From: Amycolatopsis bullii
GTDB lineage: Bacteria; Actinomycetota; Actinomycetes; Mycobacteriales; Pseudonocardiaceae
Direction: 5' to 3'
DNA length: 64,000 nucleotides
Assembly (NCBI RefSeq): GCF_014654205.1
Contig: NZ_BNAW01000013.1
Coordinates: 1 to 64,000, forward strand
Below the pieces are notes generated by a model. That model saw only the letters and a program-made list of their open reading frames with translations, was not told the origin of the DNA and did not search any database. How positions within the stretch are numbered: the first letter of the stretch is position 1; every line of letters starts with the position of its first letter. Of this stretch, positions 23,166 through 32,200 are shown piece after piece. Made by a program: the position numbers and the translations under genes.

Positions 23166-24473
23166 ATGACGTCCACTCGGGAACACCGCACGCACCCGGA
23201 GGCCGCTTCGGTGGCCGAAACCCTGCGTGTCGCGCTCGAAGTGGCCCTGCCCACGCTGGCCGGCGGGGTGATCAAGCGCCGTCCCGCGATGATGGCGGTG
23301 GCCGGGAAGCTGCAGTTCGACCGCCGGGCCGTGCGGCTGCTGCGCCGGCTGCGCGACCGCCACCACGGGCACCCGCTGAAGCTGCGCGTGCCCGGCCGGT
23401 CCGTCGGGCTGGCTCTGTCCGGCGCGGACGTGAAGCGGCTGCTGGCCGGCGCGCCGACGCCGTTCAGTCCGTCCACAGTGGAGAAACGCGCCGCGCTGGG
23501 CCACTTCCAGCCGCACGGCGTCCTGATCTCGGACGCGGCCGAGCGGACGGCTCGCCGCCGGTTCACCGAAGCCGTGCTCCAGCCCGGCCGTCCGCTGCAC
23601 GAGCTGGCGGCACCGTTCGCCCGGGCCATCGCCGAGGAAGCGGCCGTGCTGCCGCAGTCGGCGACGCTCGACTGGGACACCTTCAACGTGACGTGGTGGT
23701 GCCTGGTCCGGCGCGTGGTGCTCGGCTCGGCCGCCCGGGACGACACGACGCTCACCGACCAGCTCGAACGCCTGCGCCTCGATGCGAACTGGGCGTACGC
23801 GCACCCCAAGCGCAAGCAGCTGCGCGAGGAGTTCCGGCGCCGCCTGGCCGAGCACCTGAAGCGCGCCGAGCCGGGCAGCCTCGCCGCCGTGATCGCCGCC
23901 GAAGACGCTGCCGACGCCCCCGATCAGGTGGCCCACTGGCTGTTCGCGTTCGACGCGGCCGGCATGGCGACGTACCGGACGCTGGCGCTGCTGGCGAGCC
24001 ACCCGGCGGAGCTGGAGCGCGCCCGCTCGGAGCTGGACGGCCTCGACCTCACCGAGCCCCACCAGCTGAGCTACCTGCGCGCGTGCGTGCTGGACGCGGT
24101 CCGGCTGTGGCCGACCACCCCGATGATCCTGCGGGAGACGACCGAAGAGACGTCCTGGGGCCCGGCGGGAACGACGGTGCTGATCTTCACGCCGTTCTTC
24201 CACCGGGACCCGGACCTGCCCTACGCGGACCGGTTCGAGCCGGACCTCTGGCTCGACGGCCGGGCGGCGGAGAACCCCGCCCTGGTCCCGTTCAGCGCGG
24301 GCCCGGCGATCTGCCCGGGCCGGGACCTGGTCCGGTTCTGCGCGAGCACGATGCTGGCGAACCTGCTGCGCGAGCACCGGTACGAGCAGGCGTCGGGACC
24401 GGTGCTGTCCCCGGAACGCCCGCTGCCGGCGACCCTGGACAACTTCCACCTGAAGCTCAAGCCGGTCGGCTGA
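23166..24473 (+). CDS. cytochrome P450 with DxxR
   Basis: 435 aa. Haem-ligand motif FSAGPAICPGRD with Cys383; I-helix FAFDAAGMATYRTLALL; the K-helix motif reads D-A-V-R at 310-313, where almost all P450s have ExxR. Substrate unknown; likely a monooxygenase of secondary metabolism or xenobiotics. TAACCG ends six bases before ATG 23166, compatible with a leaderless mRNA. No ferredoxin gene is adjacent. It overlaps the convergent DJ-1 gene by 17 bases. Confidence 0.9.
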   Translation: MTSTREHRTHPEAASVAETLRVALEVALPTLAGGVIKRRPAMMAVAGKLQFDRRAVRLLRRLRDRHHGHPLKLRVPGRSVGLALSGADVKRLLAGAPTPFSPSTVEKRAALGHFQPHGVLISDAAERTARRRFTEAVLQPGRPLHELAAPFARAIAEEAAVLPQSATLDWDTFNVTWWCLVRRVVLGSAARDDTTLTDQLERLRLDANWAYAHPKRKQLREEFRRRLAEHLKRAEPGSLAAVIAAEDAADAPDQVAHWLFAFDAAGMATYRTLALLASHPAELERARSELDGLDLTEPHQLSYLRACVLDAVRLWPTTPMILRETTEETSWGPAGTTVLIFTPFFHRDPDLPYADRFEPDLWLDGRAAENPALVPFSAGPAICPGRDLVRFCASTMLANLLREHRYEQASGPVLSPERPLPATLDNFHLKLKPVG

Positions 24474-25767
24474 GCCGGTTCCGCCGCACCCGGACCACCA
24501 CGACGACGCCCGCGACGCCCAGCAGCACCAGCGCGATCGGCAGCGCCGTCGGCAGCCAGGGCCAGGCGTCACCTTCGAACACGATCCCGTCGGTGGGCAG
24601 TTCCAGCACCTTCGCCGTCCACTGCGCGGTCGCCACGTCGGTGTGGCGGGACAGCCCGCTCACCGCGGTGTCGTAGGGGAAGCCCGGCCGGTCGTGGACG
24701 TACTCGGGGGCCGGCGCGCCGGGTGGCGGCGTGATCCCGCGCGTCGCGCCGGGGACGAGCAGCCGGTCGAGCCGCGCCGAGGCGAGGGCCGCGCGGGGCA
24801 GGAACGTCAGCCCGTGCCGGGACCGGATCGGGCCGCCGTCGATGCCGACCGCGAGGGTGCGCGAGGACAGCGACTGGCCTTCGGTGTCGAACACCGACGC
24901 GAGTTCGACCTCGCCGACGCCGTTCGCGAGCAGCACGCCGATCTCGTCGGGGTGCCAGCGGAACCCGGCGTTGACGATCGCGGCCGCGTCCGGCAGCCCG
25001 GCCGGCGCGTGCACGGGCACCGCGGTGCCGTAGCGGTGCCAGCCGATGGCCGCCGCGGCGTCGGCCGCCACCGCGGGCCCGGCCAGGCGCTCGACCCAGT
25101 GGAGCGTGCCGTCGATGCCGGAGAGGATCCCGGCGGTGGTCACGACGTTCCCGTCGTCGACGAACCGCTCTCCGCGCACCCACCGCACCGCCGGGTACTC
25201 GGCGGCCCAGGCGTCGACCTTCAGCCAGTGCGCGGTGGCCGGCCGTCCGTCGAGCAACCCGGCGGAGGCGAGCACCGCGCCGCCGTTGCAGACGCTCAGC
25301 AGCTTCGAGCCGTGGGCGGCCTGCTCCCGCAGCCACCCGGTCACCGGCTGGGTGGTGGGCTCGCCGACGTCCGGGAACGCGGGCACGACGACGAGGTCCG
25401 GCGCGGCCCCGCCGAGCCGGGCGGCCAGGCCGGCGAAATCGAGGTCGGGCACCACGTCGAGGCCGCCGGTCAGCGGCTTCGGCTCGCGGTGCGACGCCAC
25501 CGTGTAGACGTTGAACCGGCCGGTCGCGGCCAGGATCTCGTAGGGGGCCAGCGCGTCGGAGACGACGGCTCCGCGGTCGCCGATGACGACCACCGCGGTC
25601 GGCTTGGCCGGGTCGTGGGCGACCGGGGCCGCGGCGGGGACGGGCCGTGCCGGGCCGGGGGCGTAGAGGGCGTCGAACGCTCCGAGCGCGGAGACGGTCG
25701 CGCCCACGGCGGGGACCACCAGCACGGCGATCACCGCGGCGAGGAGGAAGGCGATGCGCTTGAGCAT
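24457..25767 (-). CDS. membrane-anchored DJ-1/PfpI family protein
   Basis: 436 aa. Residues 4-28 and about 405-425 are membrane helices, so the central DJ-1/PfpI domain lies outside the cytoplasm. The nucleophile elbow SVCNGGAVLASAGLL and ALAPYEILAATGRFNVYTVA match the GATase1-like part of GlxA-type proteins but no AraC domain follows. Possibly a glyoxalase, amidase or ligand sensor. It starts two bases after the stop of the small membrane gene upstream, so the two are coupled. Confidence 0.82.
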   Translation of the reverse strand: MLKRIAFLLAAVIAVLVVPAVGATVSALGAFDALYAPGPARPVPAAAPVAHDPAKPTAVVVIGDRGAVVSDALAPYEILAATGRFNVYTVASHREPKPLTGGLDVVPDLDFAGLAARLGGAAPDLVVVPAFPDVGEPTTQPVTGWLREQAAHGSKLLSVCNGGAVLASAGLLDGRPATAHWLKVDAWAAEYPAVRWVRGERFVDDGNVVTTAGILSGIDGTLHWVERLAGPAVAADAAAAIGWHRYGTAVPVHAPAGLPDAAAIVNAGFRWHPDEIGVLLANGVGEVELASVFDTEGQSLSSRTLAVGIDGGPIRSRHGLTFLPRAALASARLDRLLVPGATRGITPPPGAPAPEYVHDRPGFPYDTAVSGLSRHTDVATAQWTAKVLELPTDGIVFEGDAWPWLPTALPIALVLLGVAGVVVVVRVRRNRLSRPA

Positions 25768-25769
25768 GA

Positions 25770-26159
25770 TCAGTGCCAGTACTCGGCGCGGCGCCACACC
25801 ATGGCGGCGAGCATCAGCGGGAACATGACGACGTGCCCGGCGACCATCAGCGCCGTCCCGGAGAGCGCGCCCAGCCAGTGGGGCACGAGCAGTGCTGCGA
25901 AGGGCAGGTACATCACGGCGGCCATCTCGGCGATCCGCGGCCACGAGTGCCGTCGCAGCGCCATCGCGAGCACCATCGCGACGGTCATGTTCGTGGCCAT
26001 CACGAGTGCGTCGGCGTCCGGGCGCTCGAGCCAGGCGGCGGGCCACAGCGGGCCGAGCGCCACCATGCCGATGAGCATGGCGGCGACCATTTCGACGTAG
26101 TGGCCGGCGAAGCGGGCGAGCTTGCGGGTGGTGGTCCGCGGGGGTGTGGTGGTGGTCAT
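25770..26159 (-). CDS. small four-helix membrane protein
   Basis: 129 aa from ATG 26159, with GGAGGGA upstream. After a basic Thr-rich N-terminus there are four hydrophobic stretches (MVAAMLIGMVALGPLWPAAW; ALVMATNMTVAMVLAMAL; AAVMYLPFAALLVPHWL; ALMVAGHVVMFPLMLAAMVW). No family is recognised. Stop TGA is two bases before the ATG of the DJ-1 protein, so they probably form a membrane pair. Confidence 0.78.
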   Translation of the reverse strand: MTTTTPPRTTTRKLARFAGHYVEMVAAMLIGMVALGPLWPAAWLERPDADALVMATNMTVAMVLAMALRRHSWPRIAEMAAVMYLPFAALLVPHWLGALSGTALMVAGHVVMFPLMLAAMVWRRAEYWH

Positions 26160-26244
26160 GGTTCCCTCCAGGTTGTTCTGGAAGGAGAATCGCGGGTTCC
26201 GGGCGTGCGGCCAGGTGCCGGAAGTCATGACCGGGGGTCATGGT

Positions 26245-26898
26245 CTACAGCAGGCCGAGGTCCCTCGCCCGCAGAGCGGCCTGGGTGCGGTCGCGCGCCC
26301 CGAGCTTGCCCAGCACGTTCGTGACGTGGTTCTTGACCGTGCCTTCGGCGAGGAACAGCGCCGCGGCGATCTCGCGGTTGCTGCGGCCGTCGGCGAGCAG
26401 GCGCAGCACGTCGAGTTCACGCTCGGACAGCGGCACCACGAGCGGCTGCGGCCGGGGTTCCGGCGCGTCCGGCAGCTGCGCGAACCGGGCGAGCACCTTC
26501 GCCGCCACCGAGGGCTGCAGCACCGACTCCCCACGGGCCGCGGCCAGCACCGCCTCGACCAGCCGCGCCGAGGAGACGTCCTTCAGCAGGTAGCCGACGG
26601 CGCCCGCGCGCACGGCGGCGAAGACGTCTTCGTCGTCGTCGAAGGTGGTCAGCGCGATGACCCGGATGTCCGTGTGCTCGGCCCGCAGCCGCCGGGTGGC
26701 GGCCACGCCGTCGAGGACCGGCATGCGCAGGTCCATCAGGACGACGTCCGGAGCCAGCGCAGCGGCTTGGCGCAAGGCTTCGTCGCCGTTGCCGGCTTCG
26801 CCGACGACGTCGATGCCGTCGTGCGTGGCGAGCAGGGTGGCGAGTGCTTCGCGGAACAGGGCCTGGTCGTCGACGAGCAGGACGCGGACCGGCGTCAT
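26245..26898 (-). CDS. NarL/LuxR-type response regulator
   Basis: 217 aa. Receiver domain with Asp10/Asp11 (LLVDDQ), phosphoryl Asp56 (VVLMDLRMP), switch Thr (ALTTF) and Lys (YLLKDV); LuxR-type helix-turn-helix at residues 155-215 (LSERELDVLRLLADGRSNREIAAALFL). Its ATG overlaps the kinase stop (ATGA). The pair is divergent from the glycosyltransferase cassette and upstream of the small membrane/DJ-1 genes; either could be a target. Confidence 0.93.
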   Translation of the reverse strand: MTPVRVLLVDDQALFREALATLLATHDGIDVVGEAGNGDEALRQAAALAPDVVLMDLRMPVLDGVAATRRLRAEHTDIRVIALTTFDDDEDVFAAVRAGAVGYLLKDVSSARLVEAVLAAARGESVLQPSVAAKVLARFAQLPDAPEPRPQPLVVPLSERELDVLRLLADGRSNREIAAALFLAEGTVKNHVTNVLGKLGARDRTQAALRARDLGLL

Positions 26899-27989
26899 CC
26901 GGGGATCTCCATGGTCAGGGCGCTGCCGCGGCCGGGGGTCGAGGTGAAGGCGAGCTCGCCGCCGAGGTGTTCGGCCCGCTCGCGGAGGCCGACCAGGCCG
27001 AAGCCGGTCGGCGCCGCGCCGTCGCTGCCCCGGCCGTCGTCGCGGACCTCGACCCGGACCGCGCCGGCGGCGTAGCCGAGGACTACGTCGGCCGTCGAGG
27101 CGCCGGCGTGCTTGCGGACGTTCGTCAGGCCTTCCTGCGCGGCCCGGTAGAGCGCTTCGCGCTGCTCGTCGGCCAGCGGGCGTTCGGTGCCGGTCACGGT
27201 GAGCCGGGCCGTGACGCCGGTGGCCGACGTCTCTTCGGCGAGGGCTTTCAGCGCCTCCGGCAGCGGCGGGACGGGCCGCGGTTCCCGCAGCGTCCGCACC
27301 GAGCGGCGCACCTCGGCCAGCGCGGTTTCGGCCTGCTCCTGCGCTTTCGCCAGTACGTCGTCGGCCTTGGCGGGATCGGTCGGCAGCACCGCCCGCGCGG
27401 CCTTCACCTGCATCTGGACGACGGTGAGCGAATGCCCGAGGCCGTCGTGGATGTCGCGCGCGACGCGGTTGCGCTCCTGCGCCGTCGCCAGCCGCTCCGC
27501 CTGGGCGGCGTGGTCACGGAGTTTCGCGTAGGCCTCGGCGAGCTCGCTTCGCGAGCGTTGCTCCCGCAGCGACAGTTCGGTGATGATCGCGGCGAACAGC
27601 ACCGACATGAGCGTGCCGATGCCCTCCCGCAGTCCTTCGCCCAGCGACATCCCGAGGTGCACCAGCGGGATCACGGCGATGACGAGGGCGATCGCGGGCC
27701 GCGGCAGGCGCAGCAGCACGCACTGGCTGACCAGCACGACCAGGTACAGCGTCGTCCCGACCCCGGCGTCGATGGTGAAGAGCACGAAGGCCAGGGGGAG
27801 CTGGACGGCGACGTAGGCCGCACCCCAGGCGAGCTGCTCGTGGCCGCGCACCCAGCCGAAGACCGCGGTGGCGAGCACGGCGAAGACCGCGCCGAGCGCG
27901 AGAGCGAGCCAGGGTTCCCCGGAGCCGAGGACCCCGAGCACGATCGAGAGGAAGGCGCCGCAGGTCAGCACCCCGAGGGCCCGGTTCAT
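26895..27989 (-). CDS. NarL-type sensor histidine kinase
   Basis: 364 aa from ATG 27989. Five to six N-terminal membrane helices (residues 5-140) without a large extracellular loop, a coiled linker, the HisKA_3 phosphoacceptor in ARDIHDGLGHSLTVV and a HATPase domain with GLTNVRKHAGA (N box) and DDGRGSDG (G1). Probably senses a membrane or envelope signal and phosphorylates the coupled response regulator. CACAGT ends six bases before the ATG, possibly a leaderless start. Confidence 0.92.
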   Translation of the reverse strand: MNRALGVLTCGAFLSIVLGVLGSGEPWLALALGAVFAVLATAVFGWVRGHEQLAWGAAYVAVQLPLAFVLFTIDAGVGTTLYLVVLVSQCVLLRLPRPAIALVIAVIPLVHLGMSLGEGLREGIGTLMSVLFAAIITELSLREQRSRSELAEAYAKLRDHAAQAERLATAQERNRVARDIHDGLGHSLTVVQMQVKAARAVLPTDPAKADDVLAKAQEQAETALAEVRRSVRTLREPRPVPPLPEALKALAEETSATGVTARLTVTGTERPLADEQREALYRAAQEGLTNVRKHAGASTADVVLGYAAGAVRVEVRDDGRGSDGAAPTGFGLVGLRERAEHLGGELAFTSTPGRGSALTMEIPG

Positions 27990-28109
27990 GCGGTCACTGT
28001 GGAGGGTGCGGGCGCTCGGGGTCAACCACGAAAGCGTTCACACGGCCGTTCGGCAGCCCCGCGCTTACGCTGGACTCGACGGCCAAGCCGATTCGGGGGT
28101 TTGACATCG

Positions 28110-30677
28110 ATGTCAGTGCTCTGGGGCGTGTCCTTCGACGCCACTCCGCTGTCCGGGGTCGTGGTCGAGTTCCTCAAGACGGCGCGCCGCTTCGCCGCCC
28201 GCGGGCACCGCGTCCACCTGGACCTCGGGTACGACATCAAGGCCGACAAGGGCGCGTTCTTCCGGCCCTACCGCGACGAAGCCGAGCTGCTGCCGGAGTG
28301 GGTCACGCTCGACCGCGTCGAGGGGGTGGCGGAGATCCGCGGCTACGACCGCGAATTCGTCGAAGCGGTGCTCGCCCAGGTCGTCCAGGCCGGTGACGAC
28401 GCGCTGCGGCCCGAACTCGACCGCATCGCGAGCGAGCTGGCGGACCGGATCGTGGCCACCTGGGAACGCCTCGGCGTGACGATGGTGATGGTGGAAAACG
28501 GGACCCTGCCGGAAAACCTCGCCTACACCGAGGCGCTGTACGCCGCGATCGAGCGCTACGGCGCCCGCCACCGGCTCGGCCGGTTCGTCTTCTGGCGCGA
28601 CCACGACCTGATGTGGCAGAGCGAACCCGGGATCGCCAAGTACGGCACGTTCCCGTACCCCGGCGTCCCCGCACCGCGGAACTCCCCGTACATCCACTAC
28701 TTCGCCCTGCACGAAGAGGCGCTGGCGCGGACCCTCGAGTGGGTGCCGGGCCTGGCCACCATCGACGTCCTGCCGAACTCCTTCGCCATCGCGCCCGCCC
28801 GGATCGACGAGCGGAACGCGGGTTTCCGTCGTGACCACGGCATTCCCGACGGCGTCCCGCTGCTGGCCCGGATCACGCGGGTCATCCCGCAGAAGCGGAT
28901 CGACCGCGAGCTCCACCTGCTGGCCCTGCTGCCGGACGCGTGGCTGTTCGTCGCCGGTGACGTCGCCGAGACGCCCACCGAGCACGCCCGGCTCGCCGCC
29001 CTCGCGGACCGCCTCGGCGTGCGCGAGCGCGTCGTGTTCGGCGGCTGGCTGACCCCGTACGACACGAGCGTCCCCGGCCGGTACTCCGTGCGCGATCTCC
29101 TCGCCCACGCGACCGTGGTGTCGTTCCTGACCTCCTACGACTACGAGAGCTACGGCAACCCGGTCAGCGAGGCGATCGCGTCCGGGACGCCGTACATCAC
29201 CAGCGGGTACGAGCTGTACGACGTCGTCTACGGCGGCTTCCGGGCCCCGGTGCTGGACATCCGGGTCCGCGACCTGCCGGACGCGGCGTTCGCCCGCGAA
29301 GTCGCCGAGCTGATCACCGACGAAGGGAAACGGGCGGAAGTGGTGCGGGTGAACTCGGAACTCGGGCAGGCGCGGTTCGGCGCGCGGGTGGTCGACGACC
29401 TGGTCGACCGGCTGTACCCGCCGCCGATGGGCGCGGCGACGCGGCTGAGCGTGGTGCTGCCGGTCTACAACGAAGCCGCGAACCTCCCGGAGGTGCTGCG
29501 GACGCTGCACGACCAGCGCGCGCTGGACAAGGACCGGTACGAAGTCGTGCTCGTCGACAACAACTCCACCGACGACACCGTGGCCATCGCGCACGCCTTC
29601 GCGGCCGAGCACCCGGACCTGGCCCTGCACGTCATCCACGAGCCGGAGCAGGGCGTTTCGTGTGCGCGGCGGGCCGGGATGGACTTCGCCGCCGCGCGGA
29701 GCCGCAACCGGCCCGACAGCGACCCGGGGGAGCGGTTCTACCTCGTTTCCGCCGACGCCGACTGCCGGGTCGACGCGCACTGGCTGAGCGAACTGTTCGC
29801 GGCCATGGAGTCGAGCAAGGCCGCCATCGGCGTCTGCGACTACTACTACAACCCCGCGCACTTCACGGGACGGCCCCGGCTGTGGGATGCGATCCAGCGG
29901 ACGCTGCGCTGCCGCGCCGTCACCTTCGCGCTCTTCGGCGGCTTCCCCGACGGCAAGGGCTTCGCCGTCGAGCGCGACGCCTACGAGCGCGCCGGCGGCA
30001 TCGAGATCTTCTACCAGCTGCAGGACGGCAAGTTCGTCAACCACCTCTCCGACGACTGGGACTTCGGGATCAAGGTGGCCAACGGCGGCGACCCGATCAC
30101 CTACGCGCCGCGCTCGCGCGTCGAGATCAACCCGCGGCGGGTCGACCACGCCATCGACGAGGTCATCGCCGGCCGCGCGTACGGCTCGGACGGCATCATC
30201 GTGATGCGGGACATCCGGCCGTCGGCGCCTTCGGAGCCGGTGGATCTCACCGAAGCCGAGGCGAAGCAGGCGTGGGAGTTCTCGATCAAGGACTTCACGC
30301 CGAAGAACACCGTCCTGCCGGTGCTGCTGACCCCCGCGCTGCTGGAGGACGACGCCGTGATCGCGTTCTTCGGGCCCGATCTCGCCGCGCGGCTGGCCCG
30401 GCGGATCACCGAGATCCGGCACGAGATGCGCGTCGTCGACTTCACGCCGATCCACGCCTACAAGACACCGTCGTACCGGCTGTACTTCGAGTTCGCCGAC
30501 GAGCTGTTCGCCTGCCTGCGGCGGCACGTCGGCGAGGACATCGGCCACCCGCCGCCACTGCCGCCGTGCCTGGCGGAGGTCCCGGCCGCGCGGTTCGCGG
30601 AGTTCGTCCGCTACTACTGCGAGGACCGCGAGTCGGGCGAGGCCCACAACTACTTCGGCAACGGAGGGGTGTTCTGA
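28110..30677 (+). CDS. fused GT4-GT2 glycosyltransferase
   Basis: 855 aa soluble protein with two catalytic modules. Residues 1 to about 435 are GT-B, family 4-like, with LLARITRVIPQKRIDRELHLL and NPVSEAIASGTPYITSGYELYDV (the ExxxxG region). From Met440, LSVVLPVYNEAANLPEVL begins a family 2 GT-A domain with VDNNSTDDT, the metal DxD in SADADCRVD (about 549) and DDWDFG (about 648). A 130-residue C-terminal part is unassigned. No membrane helix. Stop and the next start overlap (TGATG), tying it to the radical SAM gene. TACGCT at 28066-28071 is a likely -10. The two transferases may act in succession on one acceptor. Confidence 0.88.
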   Translation: MSVLWGVSFDATPLSGVVVEFLKTARRFAARGHRVHLDLGYDIKADKGAFFRPYRDEAELLPEWVTLDRVEGVAEIRGYDREFVEAVLAQVVQAGDDALRPELDRIASELADRIVATWERLGVTMVMVENGTLPENLAYTEALYAAIERYGARHRLGRFVFWRDHDLMWQSEPGIAKYGTFPYPGVPAPRNSPYIHYFALHEEALARTLEWVPGLATIDVLPNSFAIAPARIDERNAGFRRDHGIPDGVPLLARITRVIPQKRIDRELHLLALLPDAWLFVAGDVAETPTEHARLAALADRLGVRERVVFGGWLTPYDTSVPGRYSVRDLLAHATVVSFLTSYDYESYGNPVSEAIASGTPYITSGYELYDVVYGGFRAPVLDIRVRDLPDAAFAREVAELITDEGKRAEVVRVNSELGQARFGARVVDDLVDRLYPPPMGAATRLSVVLPVYNEAANLPEVLRTLHDQRALDKDRYEVVLVDNNSTDDTVAIAHAFAAEHPDLALHVIHEPEQGVSCARRAGMDFAAARSRNRPDSDPGERFYLVSADADCRVDAHWLSELFAAMESSKAAIGVCDYYYNPAHFTGRPRLWDAIQRTLRCRAVTFALFGGFPDGKGFAVERDAYERAGGIEIFYQLQDGKFVNHLSDDWDFGIKVANGGDPITYAPRSRVEINPRRVDHAIDEVIAGRAYGSDGIIVMRDIRPSAPSEPVDLTEAEAKQAWEFSIKDFTPKNTVLPVLLTPALLEDDAVIAFFGPDLAARLARRITEIRHEMRVVDFTPIHAYKTPSYRLYFEFADELFACLRRHVGEDIGHPPPLPPCLAEVPAARFAEFVRYYCEDRESGEAHNYFGNGGVF

Positions 30678-32107
30678 TGACCTTGGGCTACGAAGAAGCG
30701 GTCGGCTCGCTGCACGCGATCGACCCCGCGTGGCCGCGGCCCGCGGTGCTCGACGTCCTCGAAGCGCCCGAGAACCGGCACCTCCTGGACTTCGTGCAGG
30801 AGGATCCGTTCGGGGCGCACGTGTTCCCGGGCAACGTCCCCGGATCGCCGTCGGAGTTCCTGCGCGATCTGGACGCGCAGCTCGCGTCGTCCGGTCCGAT
30901 CCACCTGTGGTCCTACATCCCCACCTGCGCCTACCGCTGCCGGTTCTGCCAGTACCCGGTGGTGCTGGTGAAGGGAAAGATGGAGAAGGCGGCCGACTGG
31001 GTCGACCTCAACATCGCCGAGGCGAAGCTCTGGCTGGACGCCGTACCCCACCTGGCCGGCGCCGAGGTGGGGGAGTTCAACGTCTTCGGCGGCACGCCGT
31101 CGCTGCTGCCGGAACCCGAAATCCGGCGGCTGCTGGAGTTCTACCGCGCGAACTTCGGGTTCACCGCCGACACGACCATCCGGTTCGAGGGCGACCCCAG
31201 CACGTTCACCCCGGCCAAGCTCGAGCTGCTGCGGGAGCTGGGCTGCACCAAGCTGTCCAGCGGCGTCCAGTCGTTCGACGACCACGTGCTCGGGCTCTGC
31301 GGGCGCGAGCACACCGCGCAGATGTGCGTCGACTTCGTGCGCAACGCCCGTTCGGCGGGCTTCGAGTGGGTCAGCATCGACCTGATGTACGGCCTGCTCG
31401 ACCAGACGCTCGACAGCGTCCGCCGCGACCTCGACGTCGTGCTGGAGAACGAGGTCACGGCGGTCGTGTGCACGAAGCTGCACCTGGCGTCCTACAGCGA
31501 CACGCGCACCGGCGTCACCGGCGAGAAGCCGGCCGCGTGGCAGCTGCCGTCCTACCGCGACAAGCTCGTGCGCGACGGCCACCGCTGGCCGACGCTCGGC
31601 GAGCAGTACCAGATGCGGGAGCTGCTGACCGAGGGCCTGCGGACGGCCGGGTACACCGAGCACCCGACGATGTACTTCGCGCGCGACGGCCTCGGGCCCG
31701 AGAAGTGGAAGTCGATCATGGTCGACCAGGACAAGCAGGAAGCCGAGGTGGCGATCGGGCTGGGCGGCAGCTCGAGCTGCCGCGCGTCCGAGGCGATCAC
31801 CGACGTGAACTCCCGGCGCTACACCGAAACCGTGAACGCCGGCCGGATCCCGCTGGGGTCGGCGACGCGGTTCACGCCCGAGGCACAGGAGGCCCGGGCC
31901 GTCAAGATGGCGCTGACGACGTTGCAGCCGCTGCGGGATTCCCTCCATCGCCAACGGTTTCCGGGACGTTCGCTGTTCGCGGAACCGTGGCTGGGCAAGT
32001 TCCGTTCGCTGGCTTCGCGGGGCCTGGTCCGGTTGGGGCCGGACGTCGTCGACCTGACCCCGGCCGGGGAGGTGCTCGTCGAGGCGATCATCACCACCGA
32101 ACTTTGA
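30677..32107 (+). CDS. HemN-like radical SAM enzyme
   Basis: 476 aa. The [4Fe-4S] motif is CAYRCRFC (Cys84, Cys88, Cys91); then FNVFGGTPSLL, IRFEGDPSTFTPAKLELLRELG and LSSGVQSFDD, all HemN-family signatures, and a HemN_C-like winged end (SRGLVRLGPDVVDLTPAGEVLV). It lacks the extra Cys of true HemN (CxxxCxxCxC), so it resembles HemW/class C radical SAM methyltransferases rather than coproporphyrinogen dehydrogenase. Coupled by TGATG to the GT4-GT2 fusion, suggesting it modifies the glycan, its acceptor or a shared product. Confidence 0.9.
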   Translation: MTLGYEEAVGSLHAIDPAWPRPAVLDVLEAPENRHLLDFVQEDPFGAHVFPGNVPGSPSEFLRDLDAQLASSGPIHLWSYIPTCAYRCRFCQYPVVLVKGKMEKAADWVDLNIAEAKLWLDAVPHLAGAEVGEFNVFGGTPSLLPEPEIRRLLEFYRANFGFTADTTIRFEGDPSTFTPAKLELLRELGCTKLSSGVQSFDDHVLGLCGREHTAQMCVDFVRNARSAGFEWVSIDLMYGLLDQTLDSVRRDLDVVLENEVTAVVCTKLHLASYSDTRTGVTGEKPAAWQLPSYRDKLVRDGHRWPTLGEQYQMRELLTEGLRTAGYTEHPTMYFARDGLGPEKWKSIMVDQDKQEAEVAIGLGGSSSCRASEAITDVNSRRYTETVNAGRIPLGSATRFTPEAQEARAVKMALTTLQPLRDSLHRQRFPGRSLFAEPWLGKFRSLASRGLVRLGPDVVDLTPAGEVLVEAIITTEL

Positions 32108-32200
32108 AGATCACTGCATCGGGTGACACGAGCCTCGCGGGGAGCGAGTGCGGCAGGCAGCATGGATTCCGGACCTGTTGCCGACGTGATCGGAGCCCGG

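Noticed and set aside
26844-28109. In-frame extension upstream of the GT4-GT2 start
   Set aside because: Antisense to the histidine kinase; family similarity begins at ATG 28110.
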